Positions 30,697 to 39,890 are shown, counted from the stretch's first letter. The stretch is DNA of 64,000 nucleotides from Ensifer aridi (GCF_002078505.1 NZ_LUAV01000007.1:211536-275535), one strand, 5' to 3'. Notes: generated from the sequence alone by a model not told the origin. Made by a program: numbers and translations.

Positions 30697-31190
30697 CCGC
30701 GCGTACCCTTGGCGATCGGCTCCTGATAGGTAAAGCCCATGTCCCAGGGGAAATAGATCCAGGTGTCCTGGCTGACCTCGGTGACGAAGGTGTCGACAAG
30801 CGGGCGGCCCTTGGGCTTTGCGTAGACGGCGGCGAAATGTGCCTTGGGCAGCATGGCGCGGACTTCCGCGGCGGTCTTGCCGGTGTCGGTCAAGTCGTCG
30901 ACGATCAGCACGCCTTCGCCCCCGTCCTTGGCGATCTCCGGCGAGATGCCCTTTAGCACCCTCATCTGACCCTGCGTGTCGTAGTCATGATAGGACGCAA
31001 TGCAGACGGTTTCGATCATCCGGATATTGAGTTCCCGGGAGATGATGGCAGCCGGCACGAGGCCGCCGCGCGTGATGCAAACCATTGCGCGCCATTCCTG
31101 CCCATTGTCCGCCAGCCGCCAGGCGAGCGCACGCGCGTCGCGGTGAAACTGATCCCAGGAGACGGGAAAGGCTTTCTCGGGAAGGGACAT
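30693..31190 (-). CDS. gpt: Xanthine-guanine phosphoribosyltransferase
   Basis: Purine salvage: converts xanthine or guanine and PRPP to the nucleotide. The 165 residues match. The PRPP loop [17 protein letters not shown] (about residues 96-112) is diagnostic, preceded by [20 protein letters not shown]. The C-terminal [21 protein letters not shown] fits Gpt. GAAGGGAC before the ATG is a fair ribosome binding site. It is probably transcribed alone; the gene upstream on this strand is 233 bp away. Its 3' end runs into the RIME-like repeat. Confidence 0.95.
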   Translation of the reverse strand: MSLPEKAFPVSWDQFHRDARALAWRLADNGQEWRAMVCITRGGLVPAAIISRELNIRMIETVCIASYHDYDTQGQMRVLKGISPEIAKDGGEGVLIVDDLTDTGKTAAEVRAMLPKAHFAAVYAKPKGRPLVDTFVTEVSQDTWIYFPWDMGFTYQEPIAKGTRG

Positions 31191-31423
31191 ATGCGGGGCT
31201 CCGGCTTCTCATTCAACGTCGATGCGGAAACGCCGCCGCGGGTCGACGTGTCAGGCGCGGCGCTTCCATGATTTGCACCATGCAATAGCGGCAAGGAAGC
31301 CAAGAGTGCAAGGGGTCGCTCGCACTGGGCGCGAGGCCGTCCTCCCGTGGTTTTCTCGACCCGCAGCCGAACTGCGAGCGATACATTCCAGCTACGCCTG
31401 GAACGGAAGTGTGGCGTGGGGTC

Positions 31424-32179
31424 CTAAGTGTTCTGCCGCGACCGGGAGATCGCCTCGATCATCGCCGCCACGTCGGCCTCGGCGGCAGCAAGTACGCCAG
31501 CGTCGCGTGCCCGGATGACAATGTCCGTCGAGAAGCTCCTGCCGTCGAATTTCGGATACGACCCGATGCTCGTGTCGGGATGATTCTTCTGGACTTCCGC
31601 CAAAGGCGCACCGATGTCGCCCTCGCCATGGGGAGAGCGAACTGTGCGGGAGAGAACGGGCGTGCCGGTCGTAAGGCTTGGCAGCAGGCTGTCGAGCATC
31701 GCCTGAAACACTTGCGGCACACCGGCCATGACATAGACGTTGTCGATCGCAAAGCCGGGCGCCGTCGATACGGGATTCGGAATATGCCTGGCGCCGATCG
31801 GCATCCGCGCCATCCGCTTGCGGGCATCGGTAAACTCCATGCCACGGCGCGCATACATGGCGCCAAGCAGTTCCATCGCGTTCGGATCATGGATGCACTC
31901 GACACCGAAAGCCTTCGAGATAGCGTCGGCGGTGATATCGTCATGCGTCGGACCGATGCCGCCGGAGGTGAAGACGTGGTCGTAGCGGCTACGGAGCGCA
32001 TTGACCGCTTCCACGATTGCCTGTTCCTCGTCGGCTACGATGCGCACCTCGCGCAGATCAATGCCGACCATGGTCAACATGTCCGCAAGATGGCCGATGT
32101 TCTTGTCCTTGGTGCGGCCGGAAAGGAGCTCGTCGCCGATGGCGAGCATGGCGGCGGTGACGATCGTGGCGCTGGTCAT
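31424..32179 (-). CDS. Molybdopterin-binding-domain protein (CinA N-terminal/MoCF type)
   Basis: A 251-residue protein with the MoCF_biosynth fold shared by MoaB, MoeA and CinA. TAAMLAIGDELLSGRTKDKN (about residues 7-26, quoted as the pattern GDELLxGxTxD), TSGGIGPTHDDITADAI and VMAGVPQVFQAML are the CinA-type motifs. The CinA nicotinamide-nucleotide amidase domain is absent, so this is the short, COG1058-like form. I start at MTSATIVT (32179), not at the far upstream end of the frame. Neighbours do not clarify the substrate; a role in nucleotide or cofactor hydrolysis is only possible. Confidence 0.88.
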   Translation of the reverse strand: MTSATIVTAAMLAIGDELLSGRTKDKNIGHLADMLTMVGIDLREVRIVADEEQAIVEAVNALRSRYDHVFTSGGIGPTHDDITADAISKAFGVECIHDPNAMELLGAMYARRGMEFTDARKRMARMPIGARHIPNPVSTAPGFAIDNVYVMAGVPQVFQAMLDSLLPSLTTGTPVLSRTVRSPHGEGDIGAPLAEVQKNHPDTSIGSYPKFDGRSFSTDIVIRARDAGVLAAAEADVAAMIEAISRSRQNT

Positions 32180-32432
32180 TGGTACTCCGGGCGTGGCTCG
32201 AACCGCTCTGCACGGTCCGGTGGCGAATGGCTGAACAGGTGTCGGCCGCCCTGTTCCGGCGGCGAACTCACCGCATCGGCGAGGGTGTTCAAAACTGTCC
32301 CATCGCCGCCTTTTTGTGGTAACATCGCGCCGTCCGGCATGCAAATGCCACAGGCAAGAAGGAGCAGAAGGGGCTGTTCGGCGACAGCCCGGGTGGGGCA
32401 GGACATGTCCCTGAAATCCATGGGAGTGAAGA

Positions 32433-32675
32433 ATGGTGCGGATCACTTATTCGATCGTTCCACACGACGGAGGCTGGGCCTACAAGGCCGCCGACGTGTA
32501 CTCAGAGCCCTTTCCCAGTCGCGAGATGGCGCTGGCTGCCGCAAAGGCTGCAGCGGCCGAACAGCAGGTCGGCGGCGACGATGAGGAAATCAGCTTCCAG
32601 GATGAAAGGGGAGTCTGGCATTTTGAACACGCCGATGGGGGAGATCGACCTGAAGCAACCGTCGAGGATGGCTAA
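32433..32675 (+). CDS. Small DUF2188-like hypothetical protein
   Basis: An 80-residue acidic protein, unknown function. The sequence MVRITYSIVPHDGGWAYKA then FPSREMALAAAKAAAAEQ resembles the short DUF2188-type fold (an antiparallel sheet and helix where the DGGW segment and the regularly spaced alanine helix recur), but I would not insist. GGAGTGAAG precedes the ATG. It opens a run of small orphan genes up to 35238. Confidence 0.7.
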   Translation: MVRITYSIVPHDGGWAYKAADVYSEPFPSREMALAAAKAAAAEQQVGGDDEEISFQDERGVWHFEHADGGDRPEATVEDG

Positions 32676-32760
32676 AGAAGTGTGTTGAAGGGCAGTGCCT
32701 ACGGGCAGGGTTCGCCCTTGCCGTCCACGTACGCGGCGACTAACGCGACGGAGGATTTCC

Positions 32761-32979
32761 ATGCATTACAGCGTTCAGATCTTCACCTGGACCCCTCGGG
32801 AAGGTGTGCATCAGGTGGGATCGGTAATCGAAGTCGATGCGCCCAATCCCAAGGCCGCGGCAGTATCCCTGCTCGGGCTGCGGCTTGACGACAAGGGTAA
32901 GTCGTCAAAACTCGCAGTTAGGGTCTGGCGAGGCGAAGACGCTAATAAGGCCGACTGCGATTGTTTTTACTATCATTGA
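32761..32979 (+). CDS. Small hypothetical protein
   Basis: A 72-residue protein I cannot name. It reads MHYSVQIFTWTPREGVHQVG, then EVDAPNPKAAAVSLLGLRL and ends in DCDCFYYH. The alternating hydrophobic pattern and normal amino-acid mix argue for a real product. I start at ATG 32761 with GGAGG just upstream. It is 85 bp behind the previous small gene, possibly in the same transcript. The Cys-x-Cys near the end is the only notable motif. Confidence 0.65.
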   Translation: MHYSVQIFTWTPREGVHQVGSVIEVDAPNPKAAAVSLLGLRLDDKGKSSKLAVRVWRGEDANKADCDCFYYH

Positions 32980-33064
32980 GGCGAGCTTTTAGGAGCGGCG
33001 GCTGTGCGATTTACCTGATCGGTCTCCGCTCAGGTGCGTGTGCACTGCGGCCAGATGATCTGCA

Positions 33065-33319
33065 TCAATCGGCGGCCCTTGCTAGCGCTCTTCTCTGCGC
33101 GTGGGAACGGCTTATCAAAGAGTGACCTGCCCGCAGGAGCAGCCGTTCATCACGCGTACCCGCCTGATATTCCTCGATCAGCATCCTGCCATATCGCTGT
33201 GCCTGGGCGCTCTCGCGAGGCCATCGGTACTCGCGGCACAGCCGGTCGAATACGCGCTGAAGCGCGTCGAGGTCTTCCGGAAGCAGAGGCACGGTGCTGG
33301 ATGCTTGCAGTGGGCGCAC
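33065..33319 (-). CDS. Small hypothetical protein (helical, charged)
   Basis: An 84-residue protein, unknown. It starts at a GTG (33319) with GGGGGA seven bases before. The core LPEDLDALQRVFDRLCREYRW and YGRMLIEEYQAGTRDERLLL has the pattern of an amphipathic helical protein; the C terminus is basic. The amino-acid composition is normal, unlike the opposite-strand frames. It is on the opposite strand from its neighbours and alone. Confidence 0.6.
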   Translation of the reverse strand: MRPLQASSTVPLLPEDLDALQRVFDRLCREYRWPRESAQAQRYGRMLIEEYQAGTRDERLLLRAGHSLISRSHAQRRALARAAD

Positions 33320-33510
33320 GCCGGTATCCCCCAGTATTGAAGCGAGGACATTTTTTTGAGGCGGCTTACCTTGCCAGCAATGCGCGACGATTGAACCCCT
33401 GCCGAATCAGGGGTTGCATGAAATTTTAAGATCCTCTCCGTGCGCAGGCACATGGGAACCTTCGGAAATGTCCGGGGTTGAACGACTGAGAACAGGAAAG
33501 GATCGCGAAT

Positions 33511-33771
33511 ATGAGCAACCCCAAATACGACGATCTTACCGACCAGCCGATGCCATCGCCGACGTGGAAGCCGGAGCCCAGGGAAATGGATATGGATCCC
33601 CAACCCCTTCCGGATCAGGCAGCGGAGTCCGGCACCGAGGACGCCGACCAGCCGCCAGCGAGGAGCGGCATGTCCGAGCGCAGAGAGAAGCCGACGGAGG
33701 GAGCCCCTGAGGATGACCCGGTTCATCACACCGGTCGTGTTCCGCCAAAGGTGACCGACGATGAGGCCTGA
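33511..33771 (+). CDS. Small proline-rich acidic hypothetical protein
   Basis: An 86-residue product with no hydrophobic core: MSNPKYDDLTDQPMPSPTW, then stretches rich in Pro, Glu and Asp, and a C-terminal VHHTGRVPPKVTDDEA. It is likely intrinsically disordered. AGGA lies ten bases before the ATG. I cannot assign a function; stress- or stationary-phase small proteins of rhizobia often look like this, which is only an analogy. Confidence 0.6.
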   Translation: MSNPKYDDLTDQPMPSPTWKPEPREMDMDPQPLPDQAAESGTEDADQPPARSGMSERREKPTEGAPEDDPVHHTGRVPPKVTDDEA

Positions 33772-34153
33772 CCCTCTCGCTTCATAGCTCCACCCCGAAG
33801 CGCTTGGACGAACCGCTCGGCGACGTTAGGACTTTTGGCCGTGCCGCGTCGGACTAAGGTCCTATACATCTAACATGATGACACCCTAGTTTTTTGGGAG
33901 CCGCGGTAACACACCCACAAGAACCTAATTGTTTCAGAGCCAATTTAGAGCAGGGCCCGCCCGATGTTGTGGTGGGCTCTGCTTGAGGCTCGAGAGGCGT
34001 TTGCTTCACCGGGTCGGAAACGGCCGACACCGGCATCCCCTTCGGCTGAAACGGCAGGCCAGCGCAATTTCGCTTGGCCGGAACGACGCGCAGGGCTTGC
34101 CGCGACATTGGAGCCCCTTCTAATTGGCCGGACCCGACGAGGAGGGGTGATTC
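33772..34153. other. Gene-free stretch
   Basis: 382 bp. The open frames here are short, arginine- and proline-rich and lack ribosome binding sites. No repeat, tRNA or terminator found. Confidence 0.55.
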
Positions 34154-34684
34154 ATGTTCTACGCGATCTTGGCCTATCACGAGGAAGAAGTGGTCGAATC
34201 CTGGACCAAGGAGGAGGATGCCGCTCTGATGACTGAGCTGCTCCAAATCAATGACCGTCTTGTCCGGGAGAAGCGTTTGGGGCCGGCCGCGCGGCTTGGC
34301 TCGACGCAGGGTGCCGTGACCTTGCGCGGCGATGGTGCAGGCATGGTCATCGACGGTCCGTTTACCGAGACCAAGGAGCAGTTGCTCGGTTTCTACGTTG
34401 TGGATTGCCCAACGATCGAGGCAGCAACAGCGATAGCGCGCGACCTGCGGCGCGCCAATCCGAGCGCGGTCTATGAAATCCGGCCGATCGTGCTCTATCT
34501 CCCCGGCGCGCCGCTGGAGGCCCTCGGACGAGAAATAGCGAGCTTTCACACACTATATTCGCAAAAATTGCAGCGCCCGTGCGGGGGAAGCACGGGCACC
34601 GCCTGCCACAGGTTGGGGGGACCTGCATGCCGCTCGGGGAGAGCGACACATAGTAAATCATGTAATGCTAATATTGTTCCGTGA
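34154..34684 (+). CDS. YCII-related (DGPF domain) protein with unusual C-terminal tail
   Basis: The first about 125 residues form a YCII-like domain: MFYAILAYHEEEVVESWTKE, the DGPFTETKE signature (about residues 74-82) and QLLGFYVVDCPTIEAATAIA. Such proteins are about 110-130 residues, sometimes paired with ECF sigma factors; none is adjacent. This frame goes on to 176 residues with a Ser-, Gly- and Cys-rich tail that is unlike the family and whose DNA contains the perfect inverted repeat GCCCGTGC (34575-34582) / GCACGGGC (34590-34597). The tail may come from an altered stop codon or frameshift. Confidence 0.75.
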   Translation: MFYAILAYHEEEVVESWTKEEDAALMTELLQINDRLVREKRLGPAARLGSTQGAVTLRGDGAGMVIDGPFTETKEQLLGFYVVDCPTIEAATAIARDLRRANPSAVYEIRPIVLYLPGAPLEALGREIASFHTLYSQKLQRPCGGSTGTACHRLGGPACRSGRATHSKSCNANIVP

Positions 34685-34864
34685 CGGCAGCCCGGACGGA
34701 CTGCCCGTTCTCCATTCGGGCCGATGCTCGAAACAAAACCAGTTCGGCTCGGCCCCGCCGCTATCGAAGCCGAAGGCGCCCCACTTCTTGCAGCCGGGAT
34801 GCTCGCAGTAATGGACGTAAAGGCTTGGGTCTTTACGGGGCACTGCGCCTCTTTCGTCGCTCAT
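34658..34864 (-). CDS. Small cysteine/histidine protein, possible zinc-binding
   Basis: A 68-residue protein of unknown function. It has YVHYCEHPGCKKWGAFGFD and NWFCFEHRPEW, giving two Cys/His clusters (CEHPGC and CFEH) that could bind zinc. The start MSDERGAVPRKDPSLY at 34864 follows GGGAGC; an ATG one codon earlier is equally possible. It overlaps the 3' tail of the YCII-like gene by 27 bp on the other strand, another hint that the YCII tail is not original. Confidence 0.65.
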   Translation of the reverse strand: MSDERGAVPRKDPSLYVHYCEHPGCKKWGAFGFDSGGAEPNWFCFEHRPEWRTGSPSGLPSRNNISIT

Positions 34865-34992
34865 CATGCGCTCCCTACCGTCGCCGGTCCACGCGGTCAC
34901 GGGTGAAACCGCGGGTGCACGCACTGAAAACCCTTTAAATGGCCGCCACTTCGTAGGTGGATGTTCTTATTATGTTCGAATTTCACTGAGAC

Positions 34993-35238
34993 TCAATGCA
35001 GCATTCTCGGGTCGGGGCGGGCGAGCGTGGCGCCTCTTTCCGGCTGTGCGTTTAAACGCATTTCCATCACATATTCTTCAGTCAGATCCATCAACGCGAG
35101 CGCGATTTCCTGCCACGACCAGCCCGCGCGTTCGGCGATACCGGTCAGCGCTTGAAATTCGCAGTCAATCGCACGCTGACATTCAAGCTGGCGCTCAGGA
35201 TGGTCGTCGTGGACAGTTGGTGCAACGATCTTCGACAT
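34993..35238 (-). CDS. Small hypothetical protein
   Basis: An 81-residue protein I do not recognise. It has a strong AGGAGG six bases before the ATG. The sequence reads MSKIVAPTVHDDHPERQLEC, then RAIDCEFQALTGIAERAGWS and QEIALALMDLTEEYVMEMRL, with a likely helical hairpin. Normal composition supports a real gene. Same strand as the zinc-like gene, 128 bp apart. It ends the run of small orphans. Confidence 0.65.
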   Translation of the reverse strand: MSKIVAPTVHDDHPERQLECQRAIDCEFQALTGIAERAGWSWQEIALALMDLTEEYVMEMRLNAQPERGATLARPDPRMLH

Positions 35239-35665
35239 CGTTCCTCCTATCTGGAGCTGAAACTCCGGAAAGTACCTGACAGTTCCACGCGAGAGCCGAG
35301 GAACAAGGGCTCGCCTGACGCGGCCCCTCCGGAACCGACCGGAGCGATGAGGGCTTTGTCGGACTCAATGGCGCGATAGATTCGTGACGAAGACGCGGGC
35401 CGGAAATATCGGGCGGAAGAAGCGGTCTCACCCAACCGGCGCTCGTCGCCTGGCTCGACATGGCTTAGCCGAATGAGGGCAGCATCCTTCAAAGGTTATC
35501 AGGGGGAGGGCGCGAAAGATGCCATGGTCCGAGATCAATAGCGGCATCAATGCGGCAAGGAGGCGTTCGCTGGAACGTCTTGGCGACACATTTTGCAAGA
35601 GACGAGGGAGGAGCTGCAAAACATTTCCTTGACTGAATCGGCTAAGTAATTGATCAAAACGCCGG
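35239..35665. other. Gene-free stretch upstream of tRNA-Leu
   Basis: 427 bp before tRNA-Leu. One 81-codon frame on the minus strand (35247-35492) lacks a ribosome binding site and a recognisable composition, so I leave it out. No promoter for the tRNA stands out. Confidence 0.5.
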
Positions 35666-35750
35666 GCGGACGTGGCGAAACTGGTAGACGCAAGGGACTT
35701 AAAATCCCTCGCCGAAAGGCTTACGGGTTCGATCCCCGTCGTCCGCACCA
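35666..35750 (+). tRNA. tRNA-Leu (anticodon UAA)
   Basis: 85 nt including CCA. Acceptor GCGGACG pairs with CGTCCGC, the D-arm has GAAACTGGTAGAC, the anticodon loop CTTAAAA has TAA, there is a long variable arm, and the T-arm has GGTTCGATCC. The long variable loop fits leucine. Confidence 0.97.
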
Positions 35751-35847
35751 AGCCTGCGAGCATACCGCTCTACCGGTTCGCGGTCATAGGCGAGAGGGGT
35801 TGGCGGAGCGTGCTGTCCGATCGAGTGCCGGTGATTGTCGGCAGCTC

Positions 35848-36438
35848 TCAAGGTGCGGCGATTTTGAATGGCTGGTCGACGCTTGCGCTCTTGCCGCTGT
35901 TTATGTCGTTGAAACGGAAGCGCAGAATATAGTCGCCGGCAGGGGCGCCGGTGACATCGACCGTCAGGGTCGCGTAAATTTCCTGATTGCGCAGGTAGCC
36001 CTTGAAGGTGAAATCGCCGAATGCCTTCTGGCCGGCAAGAATCTCTCCCTTCGGATTGAGGATGTCGAAATCGACCGTGAACCGCGTCTCGAGCTTGCCC
36101 TTGTCGTTTGCCTCTTTCCAGGTCAGCCCTACAGGCTCGACATAGGACACCAGCGCCTCTCCGGTCTTGAAGACCGGCTCGGGCTTCGGCTCGTACATGG
36201 CGTAGCCAGCCGGATCACCGATGACGAAGACAGCCTTGCCGATCGCGAAGGGCAGCGTTTGCGAGAAGTCGCTCATCGCCTGCCGCAGCGTTTCCCGCGC
36301 GCCGGCCGCGTCGCCGGAGCTCGCCTGCTTTTCCGCCCTGGCCGCGGCATCCGCCAGCGGTCCGGCCTGTACGGCAAAGTGGGTCGAAGCGAAAGTCGCA
36401 GCGGTGAGCGCCAGAAGCAGGAGTCGCTGTTTCGGCAT
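35848..36438 (-). CDS. Secreted hypothetical protein
   Basis: A 196-residue exported protein of unknown function. The signal peptide is MPKQRLLLLALTAATFAS, ending near VQA-GPLAD (about residue 25). It is followed by an alanine-rich helical section (about 28-60) and a beta-rich domain with YVEPVGLTWKEANDKG, FTVDFDILNPKGEILAG and GDYILRFRFNDINSGK. The C-terminal half resembles an immunoglobulin-like sheet. Transcribed towards tRNA-Leu. No known family recognised. Confidence 0.7.
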   Translation of the reverse strand: MPKQRLLLLALTAATFASTHFAVQAGPLADAAARAEKQASSGDAAGARETLRQAMSDFSQTLPFAIGKAVFVIGDPAGYAMYEPKPEPVFKTGEALVSYVEPVGLTWKEANDKGKLETRFTVDFDILNPKGEILAGQKAFGDFTFKGYLRNQEIYATLTVDVTGAPAGDYILRFRFNDINSGKSASVDQPFKIAAP

Positions 36439-36521
36439 AACGTTTCCCCAATGCCCGAACGCTCAGAGACTTTCGGCATTTGGCATGGGGAGTCAAGATA
36501 AGGCTGCGCCGGCAGCGGCCG

Positions 36522-38015
36522 TTACTGCTTCCAGAAGATTGGGGTCAGAATAACGAGGACAGTCAGCACCTCGAGGCGACCGAGCAGCATCATGAGCGAC
36601 AGCAGATAGAGCTCGGGATCCGCAAGCGTTGAGAAATTTCCGATGGGGCCGATGATGCTGCCAAGGCCCGGGCCGACATTGGAGAGGCAGGTGATCACGG
36701 CTGAGACGGACGTGACGAGATCGTAGCCAAAAGCCGCCATCGCCAAGCTGCCGAAAACCCACAGGAGGATATAGGTAATGAAGAACAGGAAGATGGCGCG
36801 TTGCGCATCGGCATCGACGGTGTTGCGGCCATATCGAACCGCATAGATGGCATTAGGATATACGAGCTTGTTGAGGCCTGATCGTATCGCGTTGAAAAGG
36901 ACGATGAACCGATAGGCCTTGATACCGCCCGCGGTCGAGCCGGAGCATCCGCCCATGAAGGTGGCGATGAACGCCGCCATGACGACGAAGGGCCCCCACA
37001 GACTGTAGTCTTCGCTGGTATAACCGGTGGTTGAAAGGATCGAAGTGACATTGAAGAAGGAATATGTCAGCGCGAGGTGAAAATCGACGCCGTTTGCAAG
37101 CCGGTGGTAGATCGCGACGGCCAGGGAAAATACGACAAGATAGCCAAGGAAGACGACGATCTGCGGGTCGCGCAACGCGTCAAGCCGGCCGCGCGCGACG
37201 AACACGATAAGGATCGAAAACGGGAGGCTGCACAGCGTCATGAAGAACGTGCTCACCCACAAGAGCGGGAGGCTACCGAAATAGGCGAAGGATGCATCGT
37301 GGGTCGAGAAACCGCCGGTCGCGACAGTCGTCATCGCGTGGTTGATCGCGTCGAAGCGGTTCATTCCGGTCATGCCGTAGCCGATTGCGCAGAGGAGGGT
37401 GATCGTCACGTAGACGGCTAGGAAGGCGCGGCTGAAGGTTGCGAGGCGGGCAAATGGTTTGTCGCTCGTGTCGGAGGATTCCATCTTGAAGAAGGACATT
37501 CCTCCGACGCGCAGGTAGGGGATGATGAAAAGACCGAGGACGACGACGCCTATGCCGCCGAGCCAGCAAAGCAGCGAGCGCCAGAGCAGGAGACCTGGCG
37601 GCGCATCGTCGAGGCCCACGATCACCGTCGAGCCGGTGGTCGTGACCGCCGATACGGACTCGAAGAACGCCTGGGCGAAATCGAGCTTCATCGAGGAAAG
37701 CCAGAGCGGGATCGCGCCGATGACGGAAAAGGCGAGCCACAGCACGTTGACCAGCAGGAAGCCGAATTTCTTCGAGAACGGCGGCGGACCAGAGCGGGTC
37801 GCCATGAAGGTTGCAGCCGAAAAGCCGCCGACGATGAAAGCCGTAACCGCAAAGACCTGCCAGTCCGGATGGCCGTAATAGAGATCGATCAGCGCCGGAA
37901 GAAACATCGCAGCGGAGAGGTAGAGTCCCAGGATCGCCGCGATATGGACAGCGTGCCGGATCAGATTTGCATTCAAGCGTGATTTCCCGGAAGCGATTAT
38001 CGATGGGTCGGCCAT
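36522..38015 (-). CDS. Potassium uptake protein, TrkH family
   Basis: K+ translocating subunit of a Trk system, about 497 residues with many membrane helices. Selectivity segments are visible as TTTGSTVIVGL, TVATGGFSTHD, STTGYTSEDY and CLSNVGPGLGSIIG, the P-loop repeats of TrkH/TrkG. It starts most plausibly at MADPSIIASG (38015); an ATG ten codons upstream leaves no spacing to a ribosome binding site. Working partner TrkA is not adjacent. Divergent from ilvA. Confidence 0.93.
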   Translation of the reverse strand: MADPSIIASGKSRLNANLIRHAVHIAAILGLYLSAAMFLPALIDLYYGHPDWQVFAVTAFIVGGFSAATFMATRSGPPPFSKKFGFLLVNVLWLAFSVIGAIPLWLSSMKLDFAQAFFESVSAVTTTGSTVIVGLDDAPPGLLLWRSLLCWLGGIGVVVLGLFIIPYLRVGGMSFFKMESSDTSDKPFARLATFSRAFLAVYVTITLLCAIGYGMTGMNRFDAINHAMTTVATGGFSTHDASFAYFGSLPLLWVSTFFMTLCSLPFSILIVFVARGRLDALRDPQIVVFLGYLVVFSLAVAIYHRLANGVDFHLALTYSFFNVTSILSTTGYTSEDYSLWGPFVVMAAFIATFMGGCSGSTAGGIKAYRFIVLFNAIRSGLNKLVYPNAIYAVRYGRNTVDADAQRAIFLFFITYILLWVFGSLAMAAFGYDLVTSVSAVITCLSNVGPGLGSIIGPIGNFSTLADPELYLLSLMMLLGRLEVLTVLVILTPIFWKQ

Positions 38016-38132
38016 CGTCCAGACGGGCGCGATACTGCCGCGCATCCTTGATTCGTGTCAAATCAATGGTCTCGGGCGCAACAATGTGCCATAGCCACCG
38101 CCATCGGCAAACTCAACGAATGATGTCACGTT

Positions 38133-39380
38133 ATGAAGCAGGATGTTGAAAACGCGGCGGCGGCAATGCGCGAGATCTTTCCGGCAACGCCGCTGCAGCT
38201 CAACGAGCACCTGAGCGCCCGCTACGGCGCCACGATCTTTCTGAAACGCGAGGATCTCTCGCCGGTTCGATCCTACAAGATCCGCGGCGCCTTCAATTTC
38301 TTCCGGAAGGCGCTGGGCTCCGGGGCGGCAGGCAAGACGTTCGTATGCGCCTCCGCGGGCAATCACGCGCAGGGTTTTGCCTTCGTCTGCCGGCATTTTG
38401 GTGTGCCGGGCGTCGTGTTTATGCCGGTGACGACGCCCCAGCAGAAGATCGACAAGACGCGCATTTTCGGCGGCGAATTCATCACGATCCGTCTCGTCGG
38501 GGATATCTTCGACCAGTGCTATCAGGCGGCGCGCGACCATGTCGAAGCGATCGGCGGCGTCATGGTGCCGCCCTTCGATCATGCTGATATCATCGAGGGC
38601 CAAGCGACGGTTGCGGCGGAGATTGCCGAGCAGTTGGCGGACGGCGTGCTGCCCGATCTCGTGGTGCTGCCCGTCGGCGGCGGCGGGCTAGCGGCCGGCG
38701 TCACCGGGTATTTCGATGGCAGCCTTTCGGCCGATCGCTTCATCTTCTGCGAACCGGCGGGTGCTCCAAGTCTGCGGCGGAGCCTTGAAAGCGGCAGCGT
38801 CGTCACGCTCGATCAAGTGGATAACTTCGTCGACGGCGCGGCGGTGGCGCGCATTGGCGATCTCAACTTCGCGGCACTCGAGGCATTCTCGCCGGAGCAG
38901 GTGATGCTGCTGCCCGAGAACGCGATCTGCCTGACGATCACCGAGATGCTGAACGTCGAAGGCGTCGTTCTGGAGCCGGCCGGCGCGTTGTCTCTCGCGG
39001 CGCTTGAGGCGCTTGGTCGCGACAAGCTCGAAGGCAGGACCGTGGTCGCCGTCGTTTCCGGAGGCAATTTCGATTTCGAGCGCCTGCCGGATGTGAAGGA
39101 GCGGGCCATGCGCCACGCCGGATTGAAGAAATACTTCATTCTGCGCATGGCGCAGCGCCCCGGCGCCCTTCGCGATTTCCTCAATCTGCTGGGCGAAGAA
39201 GACGACATCGCACGCTTCGAATATCTGAAGAAGTCCGCCCGCAATTTCGGTTCCGTCCTCATCGGCATCGAGACCAAGCATGCGGAGAATTTTCCGGACC
39301 TGAAGCAGCGTTTCGACGCGGCAGGGCTGCGCTATCAGGACATTACCGACAACGAGATCCTCGCCAACCTCGTCATCTGA
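38133..39380 (+). CDS. ilvA: Threonine ammonia-lyase (threonine deaminase), single-ACT form
   Basis: Converts threonine to 2-oxobutanoate, first step of isoleucine synthesis. The 415 residues comprise the PLP domain (about 1-325), with the lysine motif SYKIRGAFNF and the glycine loop PVGGGGLAAG, and one C-terminal ACT-like domain (about 335-415, MAQRPGALRDFLNLLGEED). The single regulatory domain makes it the shorter IlvA type. It has a poor ribosome binding site. It stands next to a HlyU-like gene 67 bp downstream. Confidence 0.94.
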   Translation: MKQDVENAAAAMREIFPATPLQLNEHLSARYGATIFLKREDLSPVRSYKIRGAFNFFRKALGSGAAGKTFVCASAGNHAQGFAFVCRHFGVPGVVFMPVTTPQQKIDKTRIFGGEFITIRLVGDIFDQCYQAARDHVEAIGGVMVPPFDHADIIEGQATVAAEIAEQLADGVLPDLVVLPVGGGGLAAGVTGYFDGSLSADRFIFCEPAGAPSLRRSLESGSVVTLDQVDNFVDGAAVARIGDLNFAALEAFSPEQVMLLPENAICLTITEMLNVEGVVLEPAGALSLAALEALGRDKLEGRTVVAVVSGGNFDFERLPDVKERAMRHAGLKKYFILRMAQRPGALRDFLNLLGEEDDIARFEYLKKSARNFGSVLIGIETKHAENFPDLKQRFDAAGLRYQDITDNEILANLVI

Positions 39381-39447
39381 TCCGGCATCGTTTTCAGCGA
39401 TGAACTTTGGCTTTGACAGCCTCGGCGGGCACAGCTAACTGTGAAGC

Positions 39448-39768
39448 ATGGCATCGTTCTTCTCGAAACTATTCGGCTTTTCCGGCGGCTCTGAGAAGCA
39501 GGTACAGCCTGCGGCGGGAAAGACGGAGACCTATGCGGACTGCCTGATCCGTGCCACGCCGATGCGCGAGGGCGCGCAATACCGGCTCGCGGGCAGCATC
39601 GAAAAGGCCATGCCCGACGGCGCGACCAAGGTGCGCAATTTCATTCGGGCCGACCTCTTCACCTCGGAGCAGGACGCCATCGATTCGGCGCTGCGCAAGG
39701 GGCGACAGATCATCGACGAGCAGCGCTCGATGCTCTTTTCCGACGACGCGCAGTCCCGCTCGGTCTGA
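39448..39768 (+). CDS. HlyU family protein
   Basis: A 106-residue protein with the HlyU domain: MASFFSKLFGFSGGSEK, then ETYADCLIRATPMREGAQYR, GSIEKAMPDGATKVRNFIRADL and ALRKGRQIIDEQ. In Vibrio, HlyU is a transcriptional activator of haemolysin, but that is an ArsR-type protein; this family (PF10115 by memory) shares only the name. Its role in alphaproteobacteria is unknown. It follows ilvA in the same direction. Confidence 0.75.
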   Translation: MASFFSKLFGFSGGSEKQVQPAAGKTETYADCLIRATPMREGAQYRLAGSIEKAMPDGATKVRNFIRADLFTSEQDAIDSALRKGRQIIDEQRSMLFSDDAQSRSV

Positions 39769-39890
39769 CGCGATCGGCGATAATCGTTTGCGTCCGGTAG
39801 GTTGACGCCGTTTGTTCATGCGCTCCATTAGCTTTGACAGCTCTCGCGGCCGGCCGGGCGCTATCAGAAATGGCGCCGGGCCGCGGCCTC

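Noticed and set aside
35247..35492. 81-codon reverse frame before tRNA-Leu
   Set aside because: No ribosome binding site or hydrophobic core; composition looks random.
35666..35750. tRNA-Leu as an integration site for the small-gene cluster
   Set aside because: No integrase and no second copy of the tRNA 3' end was found nearby.
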